From Novosphingobium sp049354825 (lineage in GTDB: Bacteria; Pseudomonadota; Alphaproteobacteria; Sphingomonadales; Sphingomonadaceae): 64,000 nt of DNA. The translations under genes were made by a program, and so were the position numbers. The notes below the pieces were generated by a model. That model did no database searches. It was not told where the DNA came from and worked only from the letters and a program-made list of their open reading frames with translations. This document shows, piece by piece, positions 26,138-36,140 of the stretch (its first letter is position 1; each line of letters starts with the position of its first letter). The DNA lies in the NCBI RefSeq assembly GCF_049354825.1, contig NZ_CP186480.1, forward strand, positions 2,046,001 through 2,110,000, in the 5' to 3' direction.

Positions 26138-27355
26138 ATGGCAGGTTCCAAAACAAGCGTCACGACCCCGGCAGCGATCCGCGGCACCCAGGACATCTTC
26201 GGCGCCGAGGCGGAGGCGTTCGCCTTCGTCGTCGAAACGTTCGAGCGCGTGCGCAAGCTCTACCGCTTTCGCCGCATCGAGATGCCGGTGTTCGAGCGGA
26301 CCGAGGTGTTCAGCCGCTCCATCGGCGAGACGACCGACGTGGTGTCGAAGGAAATGTACTCGTTCCTCGACCGCGGCGACGAGTCGCTGACCCTGCGGCC
26401 CGAGTTCACCGCCGGAATCGCCCGCGGCTTTCTTACCAATGGCTGGCAGCAATACGCGCCGCTGAAGGTCGCCACGCACGGGCCGCTGTTCCGCTATGAG
26501 CGTCCGCAGAAGGGGCGCTACCGCCAGTTCCACCAGCTCGACGCCGAGATCATCGGCGCGGGCGAGCCGCAAGCCGACGTCGAGCTGCTCGCCATGGCGG
26601 ACCACTTGCTCAACGAGCTGGGCATCGCCGACGGCGTCACCCTGCACCTCAACACGCTGGGCGATGGCGCCAGCCGCGATGCCTGGCGCGATGCGCTGGT
26701 GGCCTATTTTCGCGACCATGCCGGTTCGCTGTCGGAAGACTCGCAAGACCGCCTCGAGCGCAATCCGCTGCGCATCCTCGACAGCAAGGACCCGCGCGAC
26801 CAGGCCTTCGTGGCCGACGCGCCCAAGATCGACGATTACCTGTCCGCCGAGGCGCAGGCGTTCTTCGGCACGGTCTGCGAAGGGCTTGCCGCCGCCGGGG
26901 TGGATTACACCCGCGCGCCCAGCCTGGTGCGCGGCCTCGATTATTACCGCCACACCGCCTTCGAATTCGTCACCGACCGGCTCGGCGCGCAAGGCACCGT
27001 GCTGGGCGGCGGGCGCTACGACGGGCTTATCGAGACCCTGGGCGGCGCACACACCCCCGCGGTCGGCTGGGCTGCGGGTATCGAACGGCTGGCGATGCTG
27101 GTGGGTGAGCGCGGCGATCCGGCTGCGGACGTCATCATCGTGGTCGAGGACGAAGGACGCCTGGCAGACGCGACCAAGGCGATCGGCGTGCTGCGGCAAG
27201 CCGGTTTCAGTGCCGACCTGGTCGCCACCGGCAGCCCACGCAAGCGCTTCGACAAGGCATCGAAAATGGGTGCCAAGGCGCTCGTCTCATTTGCCGAGGG
27301 TGCCCCCCGCGTGCGCGGCGAACGCGCCAGCGAGATCGAAGCGCTACTGGCATGA
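26138..27355 (+). CDS. hisS: Histidyl-tRNA synthetase
   Basis: Class IIa synthetase charging tRNA(His). The 405-aa protein shows IRGTQDIFG near the N-terminus, motif 2 (PLFRYERPQKGRYRQFHQ), the histidine-binding GLDYYRHTAFEF segment and motif 3 (VGWAAGIERL). The C-terminal anticodon domain follows. The start at 26138 is the Met of MAGSKTS. Its stop overlaps the prfA ATG (ATGA), so hisS, prfA and prmC form a coupled operon. Confidence 0.97.
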   Translation: MAGSKTSVTTPAAIRGTQDIFGAEAEAFAFVVETFERVRKLYRFRRIEMPVFERTEVFSRSIGETTDVVSKEMYSFLDRGDESLTLRPEFTAGIARGFLTNGWQQYAPLKVATHGPLFRYERPQKGRYRQFHQLDAEIIGAGEPQADVELLAMADHLLNELGIADGVTLHLNTLGDGASRDAWRDALVAYFRDHAGSLSEDSQDRLERNPLRILDSKDPRDQAFVADAPKIDDYLSAEAQAFFGTVCEGLAAAGVDYTRAPSLVRGLDYYRHTAFEFVTDRLGAQGTVLGGGRYDGLIETLGGAHTPAVGWAAGIERLAMLVGERGDPAADVIIVVEDEGRLADATKAIGVLRQAGFSADLVATGSPRKRFDKASKMGAKALVSFAEGAPRVRGERASEIEALLA

Positions 27356-28422
27356 CCATCCCCGACGATCGCCTGTCGCAAATCCGCCACCGATTTGCCG
27401 AGCTGGAAGCGCGGCTGGCCTCGGGCACGCTGGAGGGGGAGGCATTCGTCGCCTCGAGCCGCGATTATGCCGAGGTTGAACCTGTTGCGCGCGCCGCAGA
27501 GGCGGTTCAGGCGATGCGCGGCGAGCTGGCCGAATTGCGCGCGCTTGATGACAATGACGCCGACATGAAGGCCCTCGCCGCCGAGGAGGTCGCCCGCCTC
27601 GAGGCCGAGCTGCCCGCCGCCGAGCAGGCGCTCGCGATCGCGATGCTGCCGCGCGATTCCGCCGATGTGCGCCCGGCGATGCTAGAAATCCGCGCCGGCA
27701 CCGGCGGCGACGAAGCGGCGCTGTTCGCCGCCGACCTGTTCCGCATGTACCAGGGCTATGCCGCGCAGCAGGGCTGGCGGGTGGAGCCGATCAGCGTCGC
27801 CAGCAACGACCTGGGCGGCTACAAGGAAATCGTCGCCAACGTCACCGGCACCGGCGTGTTCGCCAAGATGAAGTTCGAAAGCGGCGTCCACCGCGTGCAG
27901 CGCGTGCCGGTCACCGAAAGCGGCGGCCGCATCCACACCAGCGCGGCGACCGTGGCCGTCCTGCCCGAGCCGGCCGAAGTCGACGTCTCGATCGACCAGA
28001 ACGACCTCAAGATCGACATCTACCGCTCCTCCGGCGCCGGTGGCCAGCACGTCAATACCACCGATTCGGCGGTGCGGATCACGCACCTTCCCACCGGCAT
28101 CGTCGTCGCCATGCAGGACGAGCGCAGCCAGCACCGCAATCGCGACAAGGCGATGCAGGTGCTGCGTGCACGCATTTACGAAGCGCGCCGCGCCGAGGTC
28201 CACGGCGCCGAGGCCGAGGCGCGTAAGGCCATGGTCGGGTCGGGCGACCGGAGCGAGCGCATCCGTACCTACAACTTTCCGCAAGGGCGCGTGACCGACC
28301 ACCGCATCAACCTGACGCTGCACCGCCTGCCCGAAGTGCTCGAGGGAACCGGCCTTGGCGAGCTGGTCGACGCGCTGATCGCCGAGGACCAGGCCAAGCG
28401 GCTGGCGGCGATGGGTGACTGA
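27352..28422 (+). CDS. prfA: Peptide chain release factor 1
   Basis: Recognises UAA/UAG stop codons and triggers peptide release. The 356-aa protein has the GGQ motif at 230-232 in the RSSGAGGQHVN context. Its codon-recognition tripeptide region reads RVPVTESGGRIH, that is PVT rather than the SPF of release factor 2. It overlaps hisS upstream and prmC downstream, matching the functional link with the methyltransferase that modifies the GGQ glutamine. Confidence 0.97.
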   Translation: MTIPDDRLSQIRHRFAELEARLASGTLEGEAFVASSRDYAEVEPVARAAEAVQAMRGELAELRALDDNDADMKALAAEEVARLEAELPAAEQALAIAMLPRDSADVRPAMLEIRAGTGGDEAALFAADLFRMYQGYAAQQGWRVEPISVASNDLGGYKEIVANVTGTGVFAKMKFESGVHRVQRVPVTESGGRIHTSAATVAVLPEPAEVDVSIDQNDLKIDIYRSSGAGGQHVNTTDSAVRITHLPTGIVVAMQDERSQHRNRDKAMQVLRARIYEARRAEVHGAEAEARKAMVGSGDRSERIRTYNFPQGRVTDHRINLTLHRLPEVLEGTGLGELVDALIAEDQAKRLAAMGD

Positions 28423-29251
28423 GGCGGTCGGTGCTGCGCTGCGGCGCGCCGCGGAGCGCATCGGCGTCCCCTGGGCACGCACCGATGCCGAACTGCTGAT
28501 GGCGCACGCGCTGGGCGTTTCGCGCCAGGCGATGCTGCTGTCGCACATGCAGGCGCCGGTGCCGCCCGGCTTCGCGGCGCTGCTGGCGCGGCGCCTAGAC
28601 CACGAACCGGTGGCCTACATTCTGGGCGATGCCGAGTTCTATGGCCGCACGTTCGCGGTCTCGCCGGCGGTGCTGATCCCGCGCGGCGACAGCGAAAGCG
28701 TGATCGCGGCGGCACTGGCGGCGGCGCCGCAGGCGCGCAGCGTGCTCGATTGCGGCACCGGATCGGGCATTCTCCTGCTGACCGCCCTGGCCGAGCTGCC
28801 CGCGGCCCGCGGCACCGGCATCGACCGCAGCACGGCGGCGCTTGAAATCGCAGTTACCAACGCCGCGGCGCTGGGGCTCGAGGATCGCGCGCGCCTGCTT
28901 TGCGCCGACTGGACCGAACCGGGCTGGAGCGACGCGCTCGGCCGGTTCGACCTCATCCTTGCGAACCCACCCTACGTAGAGGCGGACGCCGCGCTCGATC
29001 CCTCGGTACGCGGGCGCGAGCCCGACGGCGCGCTGTTCGCGGGTCCGGATGGACTGGCCGACTACCGCGTGCTGGTGCCGCAAATCCCCGCCCTGCTGGC
29101 GCCGGGCGGCGTGGCGGTGATCGAGATCGGGGCCAGCCAGGCCGCTGCCGTGGCCGCCATCGCGGCTGCAGCAGGCCTTTCCGCACAGGTCCACCGCGAC
29201 CTTGGCGGCCGCGACAGGGCTGTGGAAATGCGGCCAATATCGTCGTCCTGA
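28415..29251 (+). CDS. prmC: Release factor glutamine N5-methyltransferase
   Basis: Methylates the glutamine of the GGQ motif in release factors using S-adenosylmethionine. The 278-aa protein has an N-terminal helical domain, the PRGDSE segment, the SAM-binding motif LDCGTGSGIL and the catalytic NPPY at 184-187. The GTG start overlaps the end of prfA by eight bases. It is the last gene of the hisS-prfA-prmC operon. Confidence 0.95.
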   Translation: MTEAVGAALRRAAERIGVPWARTDAELLMAHALGVSRQAMLLSHMQAPVPPGFAALLARRLDHEPVAYILGDAEFYGRTFAVSPAVLIPRGDSESVIAAALAAAPQARSVLDCGTGSGILLLTALAELPAARGTGIDRSTAALEIAVTNAAALGLEDRARLLCADWTEPGWSDALGRFDLILANPPYVEADAALDPSVRGREPDGALFAGPDGLADYRVLVPQIPALLAPGGVAVIEIGASQAAAVAAIAAAAGLSAQVHRDLGGRDRAVEMRPISSS

Positions 29252-29496
29252 CGCACTTTTCCCTTGGCGAAAGCGCCGCAAGCGCCTATCTCCGCCGACA
29301 GGACCAGCGCCCGGATGCCGTATCGCAGCATCCCGCCGGTTCACTCCGACATTCGCATCAGGCGTCGCGGCACAGTTGCTTCGCACCAGGCGGATAACGG
29401 GACCACGGGCTCTCGGGAGGGCTGTGGACATAGGGTCATGCGGCCATACCGCCCGGGGGAAACCGATGGCGGCCGCCGCCTTGAAGGACTTTACCC

Positions 29497-30318
29497 TTGA
29501 ACAACAACAATCGTGGTAACAATCGCCGGCGCGGCCGGGGCAATCGTCCGGGCGGCGGCGGCAATGGTCAGCAGCTCAATCGGATCGACAGCCGGGCGCG
29601 GGGCAACGCCCCCCAGTTGCTGGAAAAGTACCGCAAGCTGGCGCAGGACGCGCACCTCAACGGTGACCGGGTCCAGGCCGAATATTACCTCCAGTTCGCG
29701 GACCACTATTTCCGCGTCCTTGCCGATCAGCGCCTACGCCAGGAAGAGCAGCAGCGCGGCGGCCGCGGCAATGACCGCTCGCAGGACGACGGCGGCGATA
29801 GCGGCGACGATGGCGATTTCGGCGACAACAACGATTTCCCGAGCTTTGACCAGCCGTACCAGCGCCGCGAACAGCAGGACGATCGCCCCCAGCGCGAGGA
29901 GCGCCCCGCGCGCGACGAACGCCCGGCCCGCGAAGAGCGTCCCCGCCGCGAGGATCGGCCGCGCCGCCAGGAGCGCCCCCAGCGCGAGGTCGAAGTGGCC
30001 GAGGACGAAGCACCCCAGCCCGCCGCGGCGGACAGCGCCAATCCCTACGAGCCGCCCGAGAATCCCTTCGTTCGCGGATCGCGCGGGTTGAAGCCGCGCC
30101 GCGCCGACCGTGCTGCACCTGCGGGCGACGCCGGTAACGACAGCGACGGCGCACAGGTGTTCGACCCGGCTTCGCTGCCCCCGTCGATCGCCCGCAAGCC
30201 CGTCGAAGCGGATGACAGCTCCGACACCGGCGAAACGGCCGAGGCGAAGCCGCGCCGCCGCGCGCCCCGGCGCAAGCCGACCGCCGACGACGCGGTCGAG
30301 GCCGTGGCCGACGCCTGA
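29497..30318 (+). CDS. DUF4167 domain protein, RNA-binding-like, with charged repeats
   Basis: A 273-aa protein with an Asn/Arg/Gly-rich N-terminus followed by the conserved DUF4167 core (about 25-75: RGNAPQLLEKYRKLAQDAH, DRVQAEYYLQFADHYFR). A long disordered tail rich in Arg, Glu and Pro with repeats of the ERPxRxE type covers about residues 125-170. The start is an uncommon TTG at 29497, preceded by AAGGA eight bases away and matching the family N-terminus. The basic N-terminus suggests nucleic-acid binding, but the role is unknown. It follows prmC after 245 bp. Confidence 0.85.
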   Translation: MNNNNRGNNRRRGRGNRPGGGGNGQQLNRIDSRARGNAPQLLEKYRKLAQDAHLNGDRVQAEYYLQFADHYFRVLADQRLRQEEQQRGGRGNDRSQDDGGDSGDDGDFGDNNDFPSFDQPYQRREQQDDRPQREERPARDERPAREERPRREDRPRRQERPQREVEVAEDEAPQPAAADSANPYEPPENPFVRGSRGLKPRRADRAAPAGDAGNDSDGAQVFDPASLPPSIARKPVEADDSSDTGETAEAKPRRRAPRRKPTADDAVEAVADA

Positions 30319-30320
30319 GC

Positions 30321-31004
30321 CTAGTTGTCGAGCGGGCCCTCGGCCCAGTCGACTTCGACCCACCACTCGTTACGGCGCAGCGGCCCCGGCACGATCGGGG
30401 CGTTGTAGCCGGCGAATTCCGGTTCGCCGAGCGCCAGCAGACCCCGGCTTTCGACCCAGTCGAGCAGTGCCTGGCGTTTTTCGGCCACAAGGTCGCGGTC
30501 GCTGGAGCGGCCGGCGAAGCGCACGGCTGCGACCATGCGTCCGGGAACTTCGCTGATTTCGACATCGCCACCGGGCGCGGGCAGCCGCGATCGCGGCATG
30601 TCGGCCGGAAGTCCGAAGCGGACCTGCCACTTGTCATCCAACGGCGCGGCCGAAACCGGAACCGTCATCGCGATCCTGGCATCGCTGCGCGCATCGGCAC
30701 GCCCGCCGGGCTTGGCGAAAATGTAGGCCGCCAGCGATCCGAACGCGCGTTCCATCGCCTCCGACAACTGACCGGCGCGAGTCACCGTGGCGACGGTCAG
30801 CGGGCGGTAGCGTCGCAGACTGAAAGCGCCGTCGGTCTCTACCACCGCGTGCGCGGCCTCTTCCTGGCGGCGCTCGTTGATGAAATAGGCGGCGAACCCG
30901 CCCGCGGCGATCAGGCCCGCCCCGGCGACAACGGCGCCAAGGCGCCCTCCGATCCGGCTGGCGGCGGTGCGGCGGTGCAGCGGCAAGGCGGCGGCAAGCG
31001 ACAT
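30321..31004 (-). CDS. SOUL heme-binding family protein
   Basis: A 227-aa protein with an N-terminal membrane anchor (about 22-43) followed by a SOUL domain: a FSLRRYRPLTVATVT strand, a mid-domain IAMTVPVSAAP segment, and the C-terminal GYNAPIVPGPLRRNEWWVEV. SOUL proteins bind heme or related porphyrins in some cases; no axial ligand can be assigned with confidence here. GAGGAG precedes the ATG at 31004. Converges with DUF4167, almost back-to-back, and is divergent from lnt. Confidence 0.85.
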   Translation of the reverse strand: MSLAAALPLHRRTAASRIGGRLGAVVAGAGLIAAGGFAAYFINERRQEEAAHAVVETDGAFSLRRYRPLTVATVTRAGQLSEAMERAFGSLAAYIFAKPGGRADARSDARIAMTVPVSAAPLDDKWQVRFGLPADMPRSRLPAPGGDVEISEVPGRMVAAVRFAGRSSDRDLVAEKRQALLDWVESRGLLALGEPEFAGYNAPIVPGPLRRNEWWVEVDWAEGPLDN

Positions 31005-31114
31005 ATCGGCTCTCCTCGGGAAACGTCACGCTCTACCGGTGGCAAGTCGCGTCGGAGCCATGCGGTTCCAGCGCGCTTGCGCGCCCGCCGGCGAGCCGCC
31101 ACAAGCCCGCAGCG

Positions 31115-32671
31115 ATGACTGTCCTTTCCCGACCGGCCGCCCTTGCGCTTGCGCACCCCCGCGTGGCGGCGCTCGCCCTTGGTGCGGTTGCGGCGCTCGG
31201 GTTTCGCCCGTTGATGCTGTGGCCGCTGACGCTGGCAGCGATGGCCGCGATGTTCGCGCTGGTGGCGCAGGGCGGGTGGAAGCGCGCTGCGGGTCTGGGA
31301 TGGCTGTTCGGCGTTGGCCACTTCACGATCGGCAACACCTGGATCGCGACCGCCTTCGGCTTCCAGGCGGCGATGCCGGCCTGGCTGGGCATGATCGCGG
31401 TGGTCCTTTTATCGTTCTACCTGGCGGTCTTCCCGGCGCTGTCGTTCGCAGCGGCACGGGCGCTCGCGCCCAACGGCAAGGTGGCGCTGGTCTATGCCGC
31501 CGGGGCCTGCTGGATCGTCGCCGAGTGGCTGCGCGGCTGGGTCTGCACCGGCTTTCCGTGGAATCCGCTGGGAGCGGTGACGCTGGGCACTTATGCCCAC
31601 CCCGGGCTGGCGCGGATCGTGCCCTGGCTTGGCACGTACGCGCTGTCGGGCCTGGTCGCGCTGCTGGCGGGAGGGCTCTGGATCGCAGTGGCACGCGGCA
31701 AATGGACCTTGGCGATCCTGCCATTGCTGCCGTTCCTGCTGCCGCTGGGCGGCGATTCGCGCCCGGGAACGCTGCCGGTAACGCTGGTCCAGCCCGACAT
31801 CGCGCAGGAAACGCTCGACGACCCGGCTCGCTACGAAGAGCATTTCCAGCGCACGGCGGCGCTTTCCGCGCCGAAGGACGCGCGCCAGCGACTGGTGCTG
31901 TGGCCAGAAAGCGGCGTCCCCGACTATCTGCGGCCCGGCTATCCCCACGGCGCTTACGACGCCACCACGTTCGGCGGCGATCCCGCGGCCGCGCGGGCCC
32001 GGCTCGGCCGGGTGATCGGCCCGGGATCGCTACTGATGACGGGTACGGTCGACCTGGCGTTTGCCGGCGACCGGCTGACCGGGGCGCGCAACGTCGTCAC
32101 CGCGCTCGATGCTTCGGGCGCGATCATGGGCGGCTATGCCAAGGCGCACCTCGTTCCCTACGGCGAATACCTGCCGATGCGCACGCTGCTGGAACCGATC
32201 GGGCTGTCGCGGCTGGTGCCCGGCTCGATCGATTTCCTGCCCGGTCCCGGCCCGCAGACGCTGGACCTCGGACCGTGGGGCAGGGCAGGCATCCAGGTCT
32301 GCTACGAGATCGTCTTTTCTGGCCAGGTCGTCGACCGCGCCAACCGGCCCGATTACCTGTTCAACCCGTCGAACGACGGCTGGTTCGGCGCCTGGGGACC
32401 GCCCCAGCACCTTGCCCAGGCGCGGCTGCGCGCGATCGAGGAAGGCATGCCGATCCTGCGTGCCACCACCACGGGCATCAGCGCGGTGATCGACGCCAAG
32501 GGCGCGGTGCGCCGGTACCTGCCCAGCGGTTTGCCCGGGCGGATCGATACGACGGTGCCGCCGCCTGCACCGCCGACGCTGTTCGCGCGGCTCGGCAACG
32601 CGCTGCCGCTTGCCTGGGCGGCGCTTCTGGCGGTGCTGTCGCTGGTTGCCAGCCGGCGCCGGCTTGGCTAA
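31115..32671 (+). CDS. lnt: Apolipoprotein N-acyltransferase
   Basis: Inner-membrane enzyme that adds the third acyl chain to lipoproteins. The 518-aa protein has about six to eight N-terminal hydrophobic helices, then a nitrilase-like domain (about 220-490) with the catalytic triad Glu265 (WPESG), Lys343 (AKAHLVPYGEYLP) and Cys396 (QVCYEIVF). A last helix lies at the C-terminus. It serves the several lipoproteins encoded in this window. It is followed by metK after a short gap that holds an operator-like dyad. Confidence 0.95.
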   Translation: MTVLSRPAALALAHPRVAALALGAVAALGFRPLMLWPLTLAAMAAMFALVAQGGWKRAAGLGWLFGVGHFTIGNTWIATAFGFQAAMPAWLGMIAVVLLSFYLAVFPALSFAAARALAPNGKVALVYAAGACWIVAEWLRGWVCTGFPWNPLGAVTLGTYAHPGLARIVPWLGTYALSGLVALLAGGLWIAVARGKWTLAILPLLPFLLPLGGDSRPGTLPVTLVQPDIAQETLDDPARYEEHFQRTAALSAPKDARQRLVLWPESGVPDYLRPGYPHGAYDATTFGGDPAAARARLGRVIGPGSLLMTGTVDLAFAGDRLTGARNVVTALDASGAIMGGYAKAHLVPYGEYLPMRTLLEPIGLSRLVPGSIDFLPGPGPQTLDLGPWGRAGIQVCYEIVFSGQVVDRANRPDYLFNPSNDGWFGAWGPPQHLAQARLRAIEEGMPILRATTTGISAVIDAKGAVRRYLPSGLPGRIDTTVPPPAPPTLFARLGNALPLAWAALLAVLSLVASRRRLG

Positions 32672-32683
32672 GACCGGGCTGAC

Positions 32684-32699
32684 ATAAAGAAACCTTTAT
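32684..32699. promoter_or_regulatory. ATAAAG-N4-CTTTAT dyad upstream of metK
   Basis: A perfect 6+6-bp inverted repeat with a four-base centre (AAAC), ending one base before the first ATG of metK and 15 bp before the second. It resembles the operators of SahR-type ArsR regulators that control methionine and S-adenosylmethionine metabolism. The match is by pattern only; the regulator is not in this window. As a hairpin in RNA it would be too short for a SAM riboswitch. Confidence 0.5.
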
Positions 32700-32714
32700 A
32701 TGAGCATCCAGACC

Positions 32715-33932
<1,218 letters not shown>

Positions 33933-33954
33933 TCCTCCAGCCGCCGCCGCGCCT

Positions 33955-34617
33955 TCAGGCGTAGGCGGCGGTGTCCTCGTCAGGCCAGCGCGTCATGCGC
34001 TCCCGGCCCGAATCGAGGAACAGCGACGGGATCTTGGCCAGCATCAGTATCTTGTGAATCGTCCAGTCCGCGGCGCGCTCGTTCCAGCGGGCGGTCGCCC
34101 GGCCCTCGCGCTCAAGCCACCGCTGGTAGGGCAGGAAATGGTCGGGCTCGTCCTTGTGCACGATCTCGAAGATTTTCTTCATGATCGGATCGCCCTGGAT
34201 GACCCTGTTCTTGAGCAGAATTTCCACCTGCGCATAGCCGCGCTGCTCGGTCAGCATGATAACCCGGCACAGTCGCTCGAACTCGTCGGGCGTTTCGACG
34301 ATGTCGTCGGTATCGAGTTCCTCGATCGAGCAGCGGAACACCCATTGTATAAAACGGTCGATGTGGCCGACGCCGCGATCGACGACCAGCGGCATCCGCC
34401 CGCGCCGTTCGAACCAGCGGCGAAACATGACGTAATGCTTGTGCTCGTCGGCGCGGTGCTTCTCGATATCGCGCTGGAATTCCAGGTCGTCCGGACAGCG
34501 CGCACGCACTGCCTCCAGCACGCGGTCGAGCGAGGTGTACCCGCGATGTTCGTTGTAGATGTAAACCGACGCCAGAACGTCGAGATAGCGTTCGCGGAAA
34601 CCTGAAATCGGCAGCAT
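33955..34617 (-). CDS. Ferritin-like di-iron protein of unknown function
   Basis: A 220-aa helical protein with an internal twofold pattern. NEHRGY with Glu23 pairs with EHKH (Glu58-x-x-His61), and TEQRGY with Glu124 pairs with EPDH (Glu157-x-x-His160). This is the ligand set of a di-iron carboxylate site in the ferritin-like superfamily. No signal peptide is seen, so it should be cytoplasmic. It could be a hydroxylase, oxidase or desaturase-like enzyme; the substrate is unknown. It converges with metK and lies downstream of scoB on the same strand. Confidence 0.75.
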   Translation of the reverse strand: MLPISGFRERYLDVLASVYIYNEHRGYTSLDRVLEAVRARCPDDLEFQRDIEKHRADEHKHYVMFRRWFERRGRMPLVVDRGVGHIDRFIQWVFRCSIEELDTDDIVETPDEFERLCRVIMLTEQRGYAQVEILLKNRVIQGDPIMKKIFEIVHKDEPDHFLPYQRWLEREGRATARWNERAADWTIHKILMLAKIPSLFLDSGRERMTRWPDEDTAAYA

Positions 34618-34708
34618 GGACCCTCGTCTGGCAAATCTGCCTAGCCTGATTGGAGGGAACGCACCGCCGGCACGCGCAGTTCCCCAAGTATCCGAACGGT
34701 TTCCCCGA

Positions 34709-35344
34709 TCAGGTCAGATAGTGGGCGGTCGTCCGCCCGGCGACGTCGTCCGCGCTCACCCCCGGGGCGAGTTCGATCAGGCGAAACGGTGAGGCGTGGT
34801 CCGAGCGCTCGAACACGGCCAGGTCGGTCACGATCATGTCGACCACGTTCTTGCCGGTCAGCGGTAGCGTGCATTCGGGCACGAACTTGGCGCCGCCGTC
34901 CTTCGAATTGTGCTCCATCACGACGATGATGCGCTTGACGCCGGCGACGAGATCCATCGCCCCGCCCATGCCCTTGATCATCTTGCCGGGCACCATCCAG
35001 TTGGCGATGTCGCCCCTCTCGCTGACTTCCATCGCGCCCAGCACGGTCAGGTCAATATGGCCGCCGCGGATCATCGCGAACGACTGCGCACTGTCGAAAT
35101 AGGCCGAATGGGGCAGTTCGCTGATAGTCTGCTTGCCGGCGTTGATCAGATCGGCGTCGACCTCGTCCTCGTAAGGGAACGGCCCGATTCCGAGCATCCC
35201 GTTTTCCGACTGCAGCGTCACGGTCATGCCGGCGGGAATGTTGTTGGCGACCAGCGTCGGGATGCCGATGCCCAGGTTGACGTAGTAGCCGTCCTTGAGC
35301 TCACGCGCGGCGCGCGCAGCCATTTCATCTCGAGTCCAGGGCAT
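34709..35344 (-). CDS. scoB: 3-oxoacid CoA-transferase subunit B
   Basis: Beta subunit of a succinyl-CoA:acetoacetate-type CoA transferase. The 211-aa protein has the catalytic Glu47 in SENG, NLGIGIPTLVANNIP near the N-terminus and GGAMDLVAGVKRIIVVMEH in the middle. It works with ScoA to activate acetoacetate with CoA, linking to 3-hydroxybutyrate use. It is the third gene of an operon scoA - HAD lipoprotein - scoB, with a 25-bp gap before its ATG. Confidence 0.94.
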   Translation of the reverse strand: MPWTRDEMAARAARELKDGYYVNLGIGIPTLVANNIPAGMTVTLQSENGMLGIGPFPYEDEVDADLINAGKQTISELPHSAYFDSAQSFAMIRGGHIDLTVLGAMEVSERGDIANWMVPGKMIKGMGGAMDLVAGVKRIIVVMEHNSKDGGAKFVPECTLPLTGKNVVDMIVTDLAVFERSDHASPFRLIELAPGVSADDVAGRTTAHYLT

Positions 35345-35369
35345 GTCGGGACGGTCTCCGTTGCAGTGG

Positions 35370-36140
35370 TCAGTCGATCGGCGTGGGCGTAACGAACCAG
35401 CCGTTGCCGATCAGCGGCTCGACCGTGGTGGCGATCGGGTCCGCAGGATTGCGCAGGTAATCGAGCGCTTCGAGGAAATCGCCGCGACGGTCGCCAGCGG
35501 CGGCCACGAAGCACCAGTCGCGCGCGGCATCCACCAGGCGCGCCTCCTTGGTATCGTCGCCGCCGCGCACCAGCAGCAGGCGATCGGTGCGGTCGGGATC
35601 CAGGCCGACTGCGCGCAGCACCGTGTAGACCGCATCAGCGCGTGCGACGGGCAGGGCCGACTTCCAGAAAACCGTCAACCCGGCCGCGCGCAGCTTGCCC
35701 AGCGCGTCGATCAGGCCGGGTGCGGGGGTCGGCGCGTCGTTCGGATCGAACGTGCCGGTGGCAGGATCGAGGTCGAGCACGACCGCGGGGGGCTGCGCCG
35801 CGCACGGCAGGCGCCTGGGGCCCGCCATGACCGACGTGGGATCGATCACCACCGAATCGCGCGCCGTCCCCTCGGGCAGTGCCGCCTGCGCCAGCGCGTA
35901 GGCCGCGAACGCGCCGATCGGGGACGCCGCGGCGGCGCTGGTCGGCGCCGGAAGCGCCTTGAGATCGGTCTGGACGACCTGGCTGGCAACGACTTGCGGA
36001 CCGATGTCGTCAGTGCGCGGCTTCTCCCGGCTCACGCCCCTGGCCAGCGCGCCGGCAGCCGCCATTGGCACCGCGGCGACGCACCCCGGTAACAACGCCA
36101 GGGCGATCAGGGCCGACCAGGACGCGCGCGCCGTTATCAC
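35370..36140 (-). CDS. HAD-family acid phosphatase-like lipoprotein
   Basis: A 256-aa predicted lipoprotein with lipobox LLPGC (Cys20). It carries four HAD motifs: DLD (Asp123/Asp125), Ser161 (FWKS), Lys198 (DTKEAR) and GDRRGDF (Asp217/Asp221). This pattern resembles class B/C acid phosphatases of the plasma-membrane-lipoprotein type, so it may dephosphorylate small molecules in the periplasm. The GTG start overlaps the scoA stop (GTGA). Its position between the two CoA-transferase subunits is unusual and suggests co-regulation rather than shared chemistry. Confidence 0.7.
   Translation of the reverse strand: MITARASWSALIALALLPGCVAAVPMAAAGALARGVSREKPRTDDIGPQVVASQVVQTDLKALPAPTSAAAASPIGAFAAYALAQAALPEGTARDSVVIDPTSVMAGPRRLPCAAQPPAVVLDLDPATGTFDPNDAPTPAPGLIDALGKLRAAGLTVFWKSALPVARADAVYTVLRAVGLDPDRTDRLLLVRGGDDTKEARLVDAARDWCFVAAAGDRRGDFLEALDYLRNPADPIATTVEPLIGNGWFVTPTPID

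Noticed and set aside
29252..29496. tRNA or small RNA in the gap between prmC and the DUF4167 gene
   Set aside because: No cloverleaf or terminator can be drawn; the gap most likely holds only a promoter and the TTG start region.
29880..29995. CRISPR-like or satellite repeat in the DUF4167 gene
   Set aside because: The repeats are in frame and encode degenerate ERPxRxE units; spacing and sequence vary and there are no cas genes.
32672..32714. SAM riboswitch upstream of metK
   Set aside because: The leader is only about 40 bases and holds just a 6-bp stem; no SAM-binding fold can be drawn.
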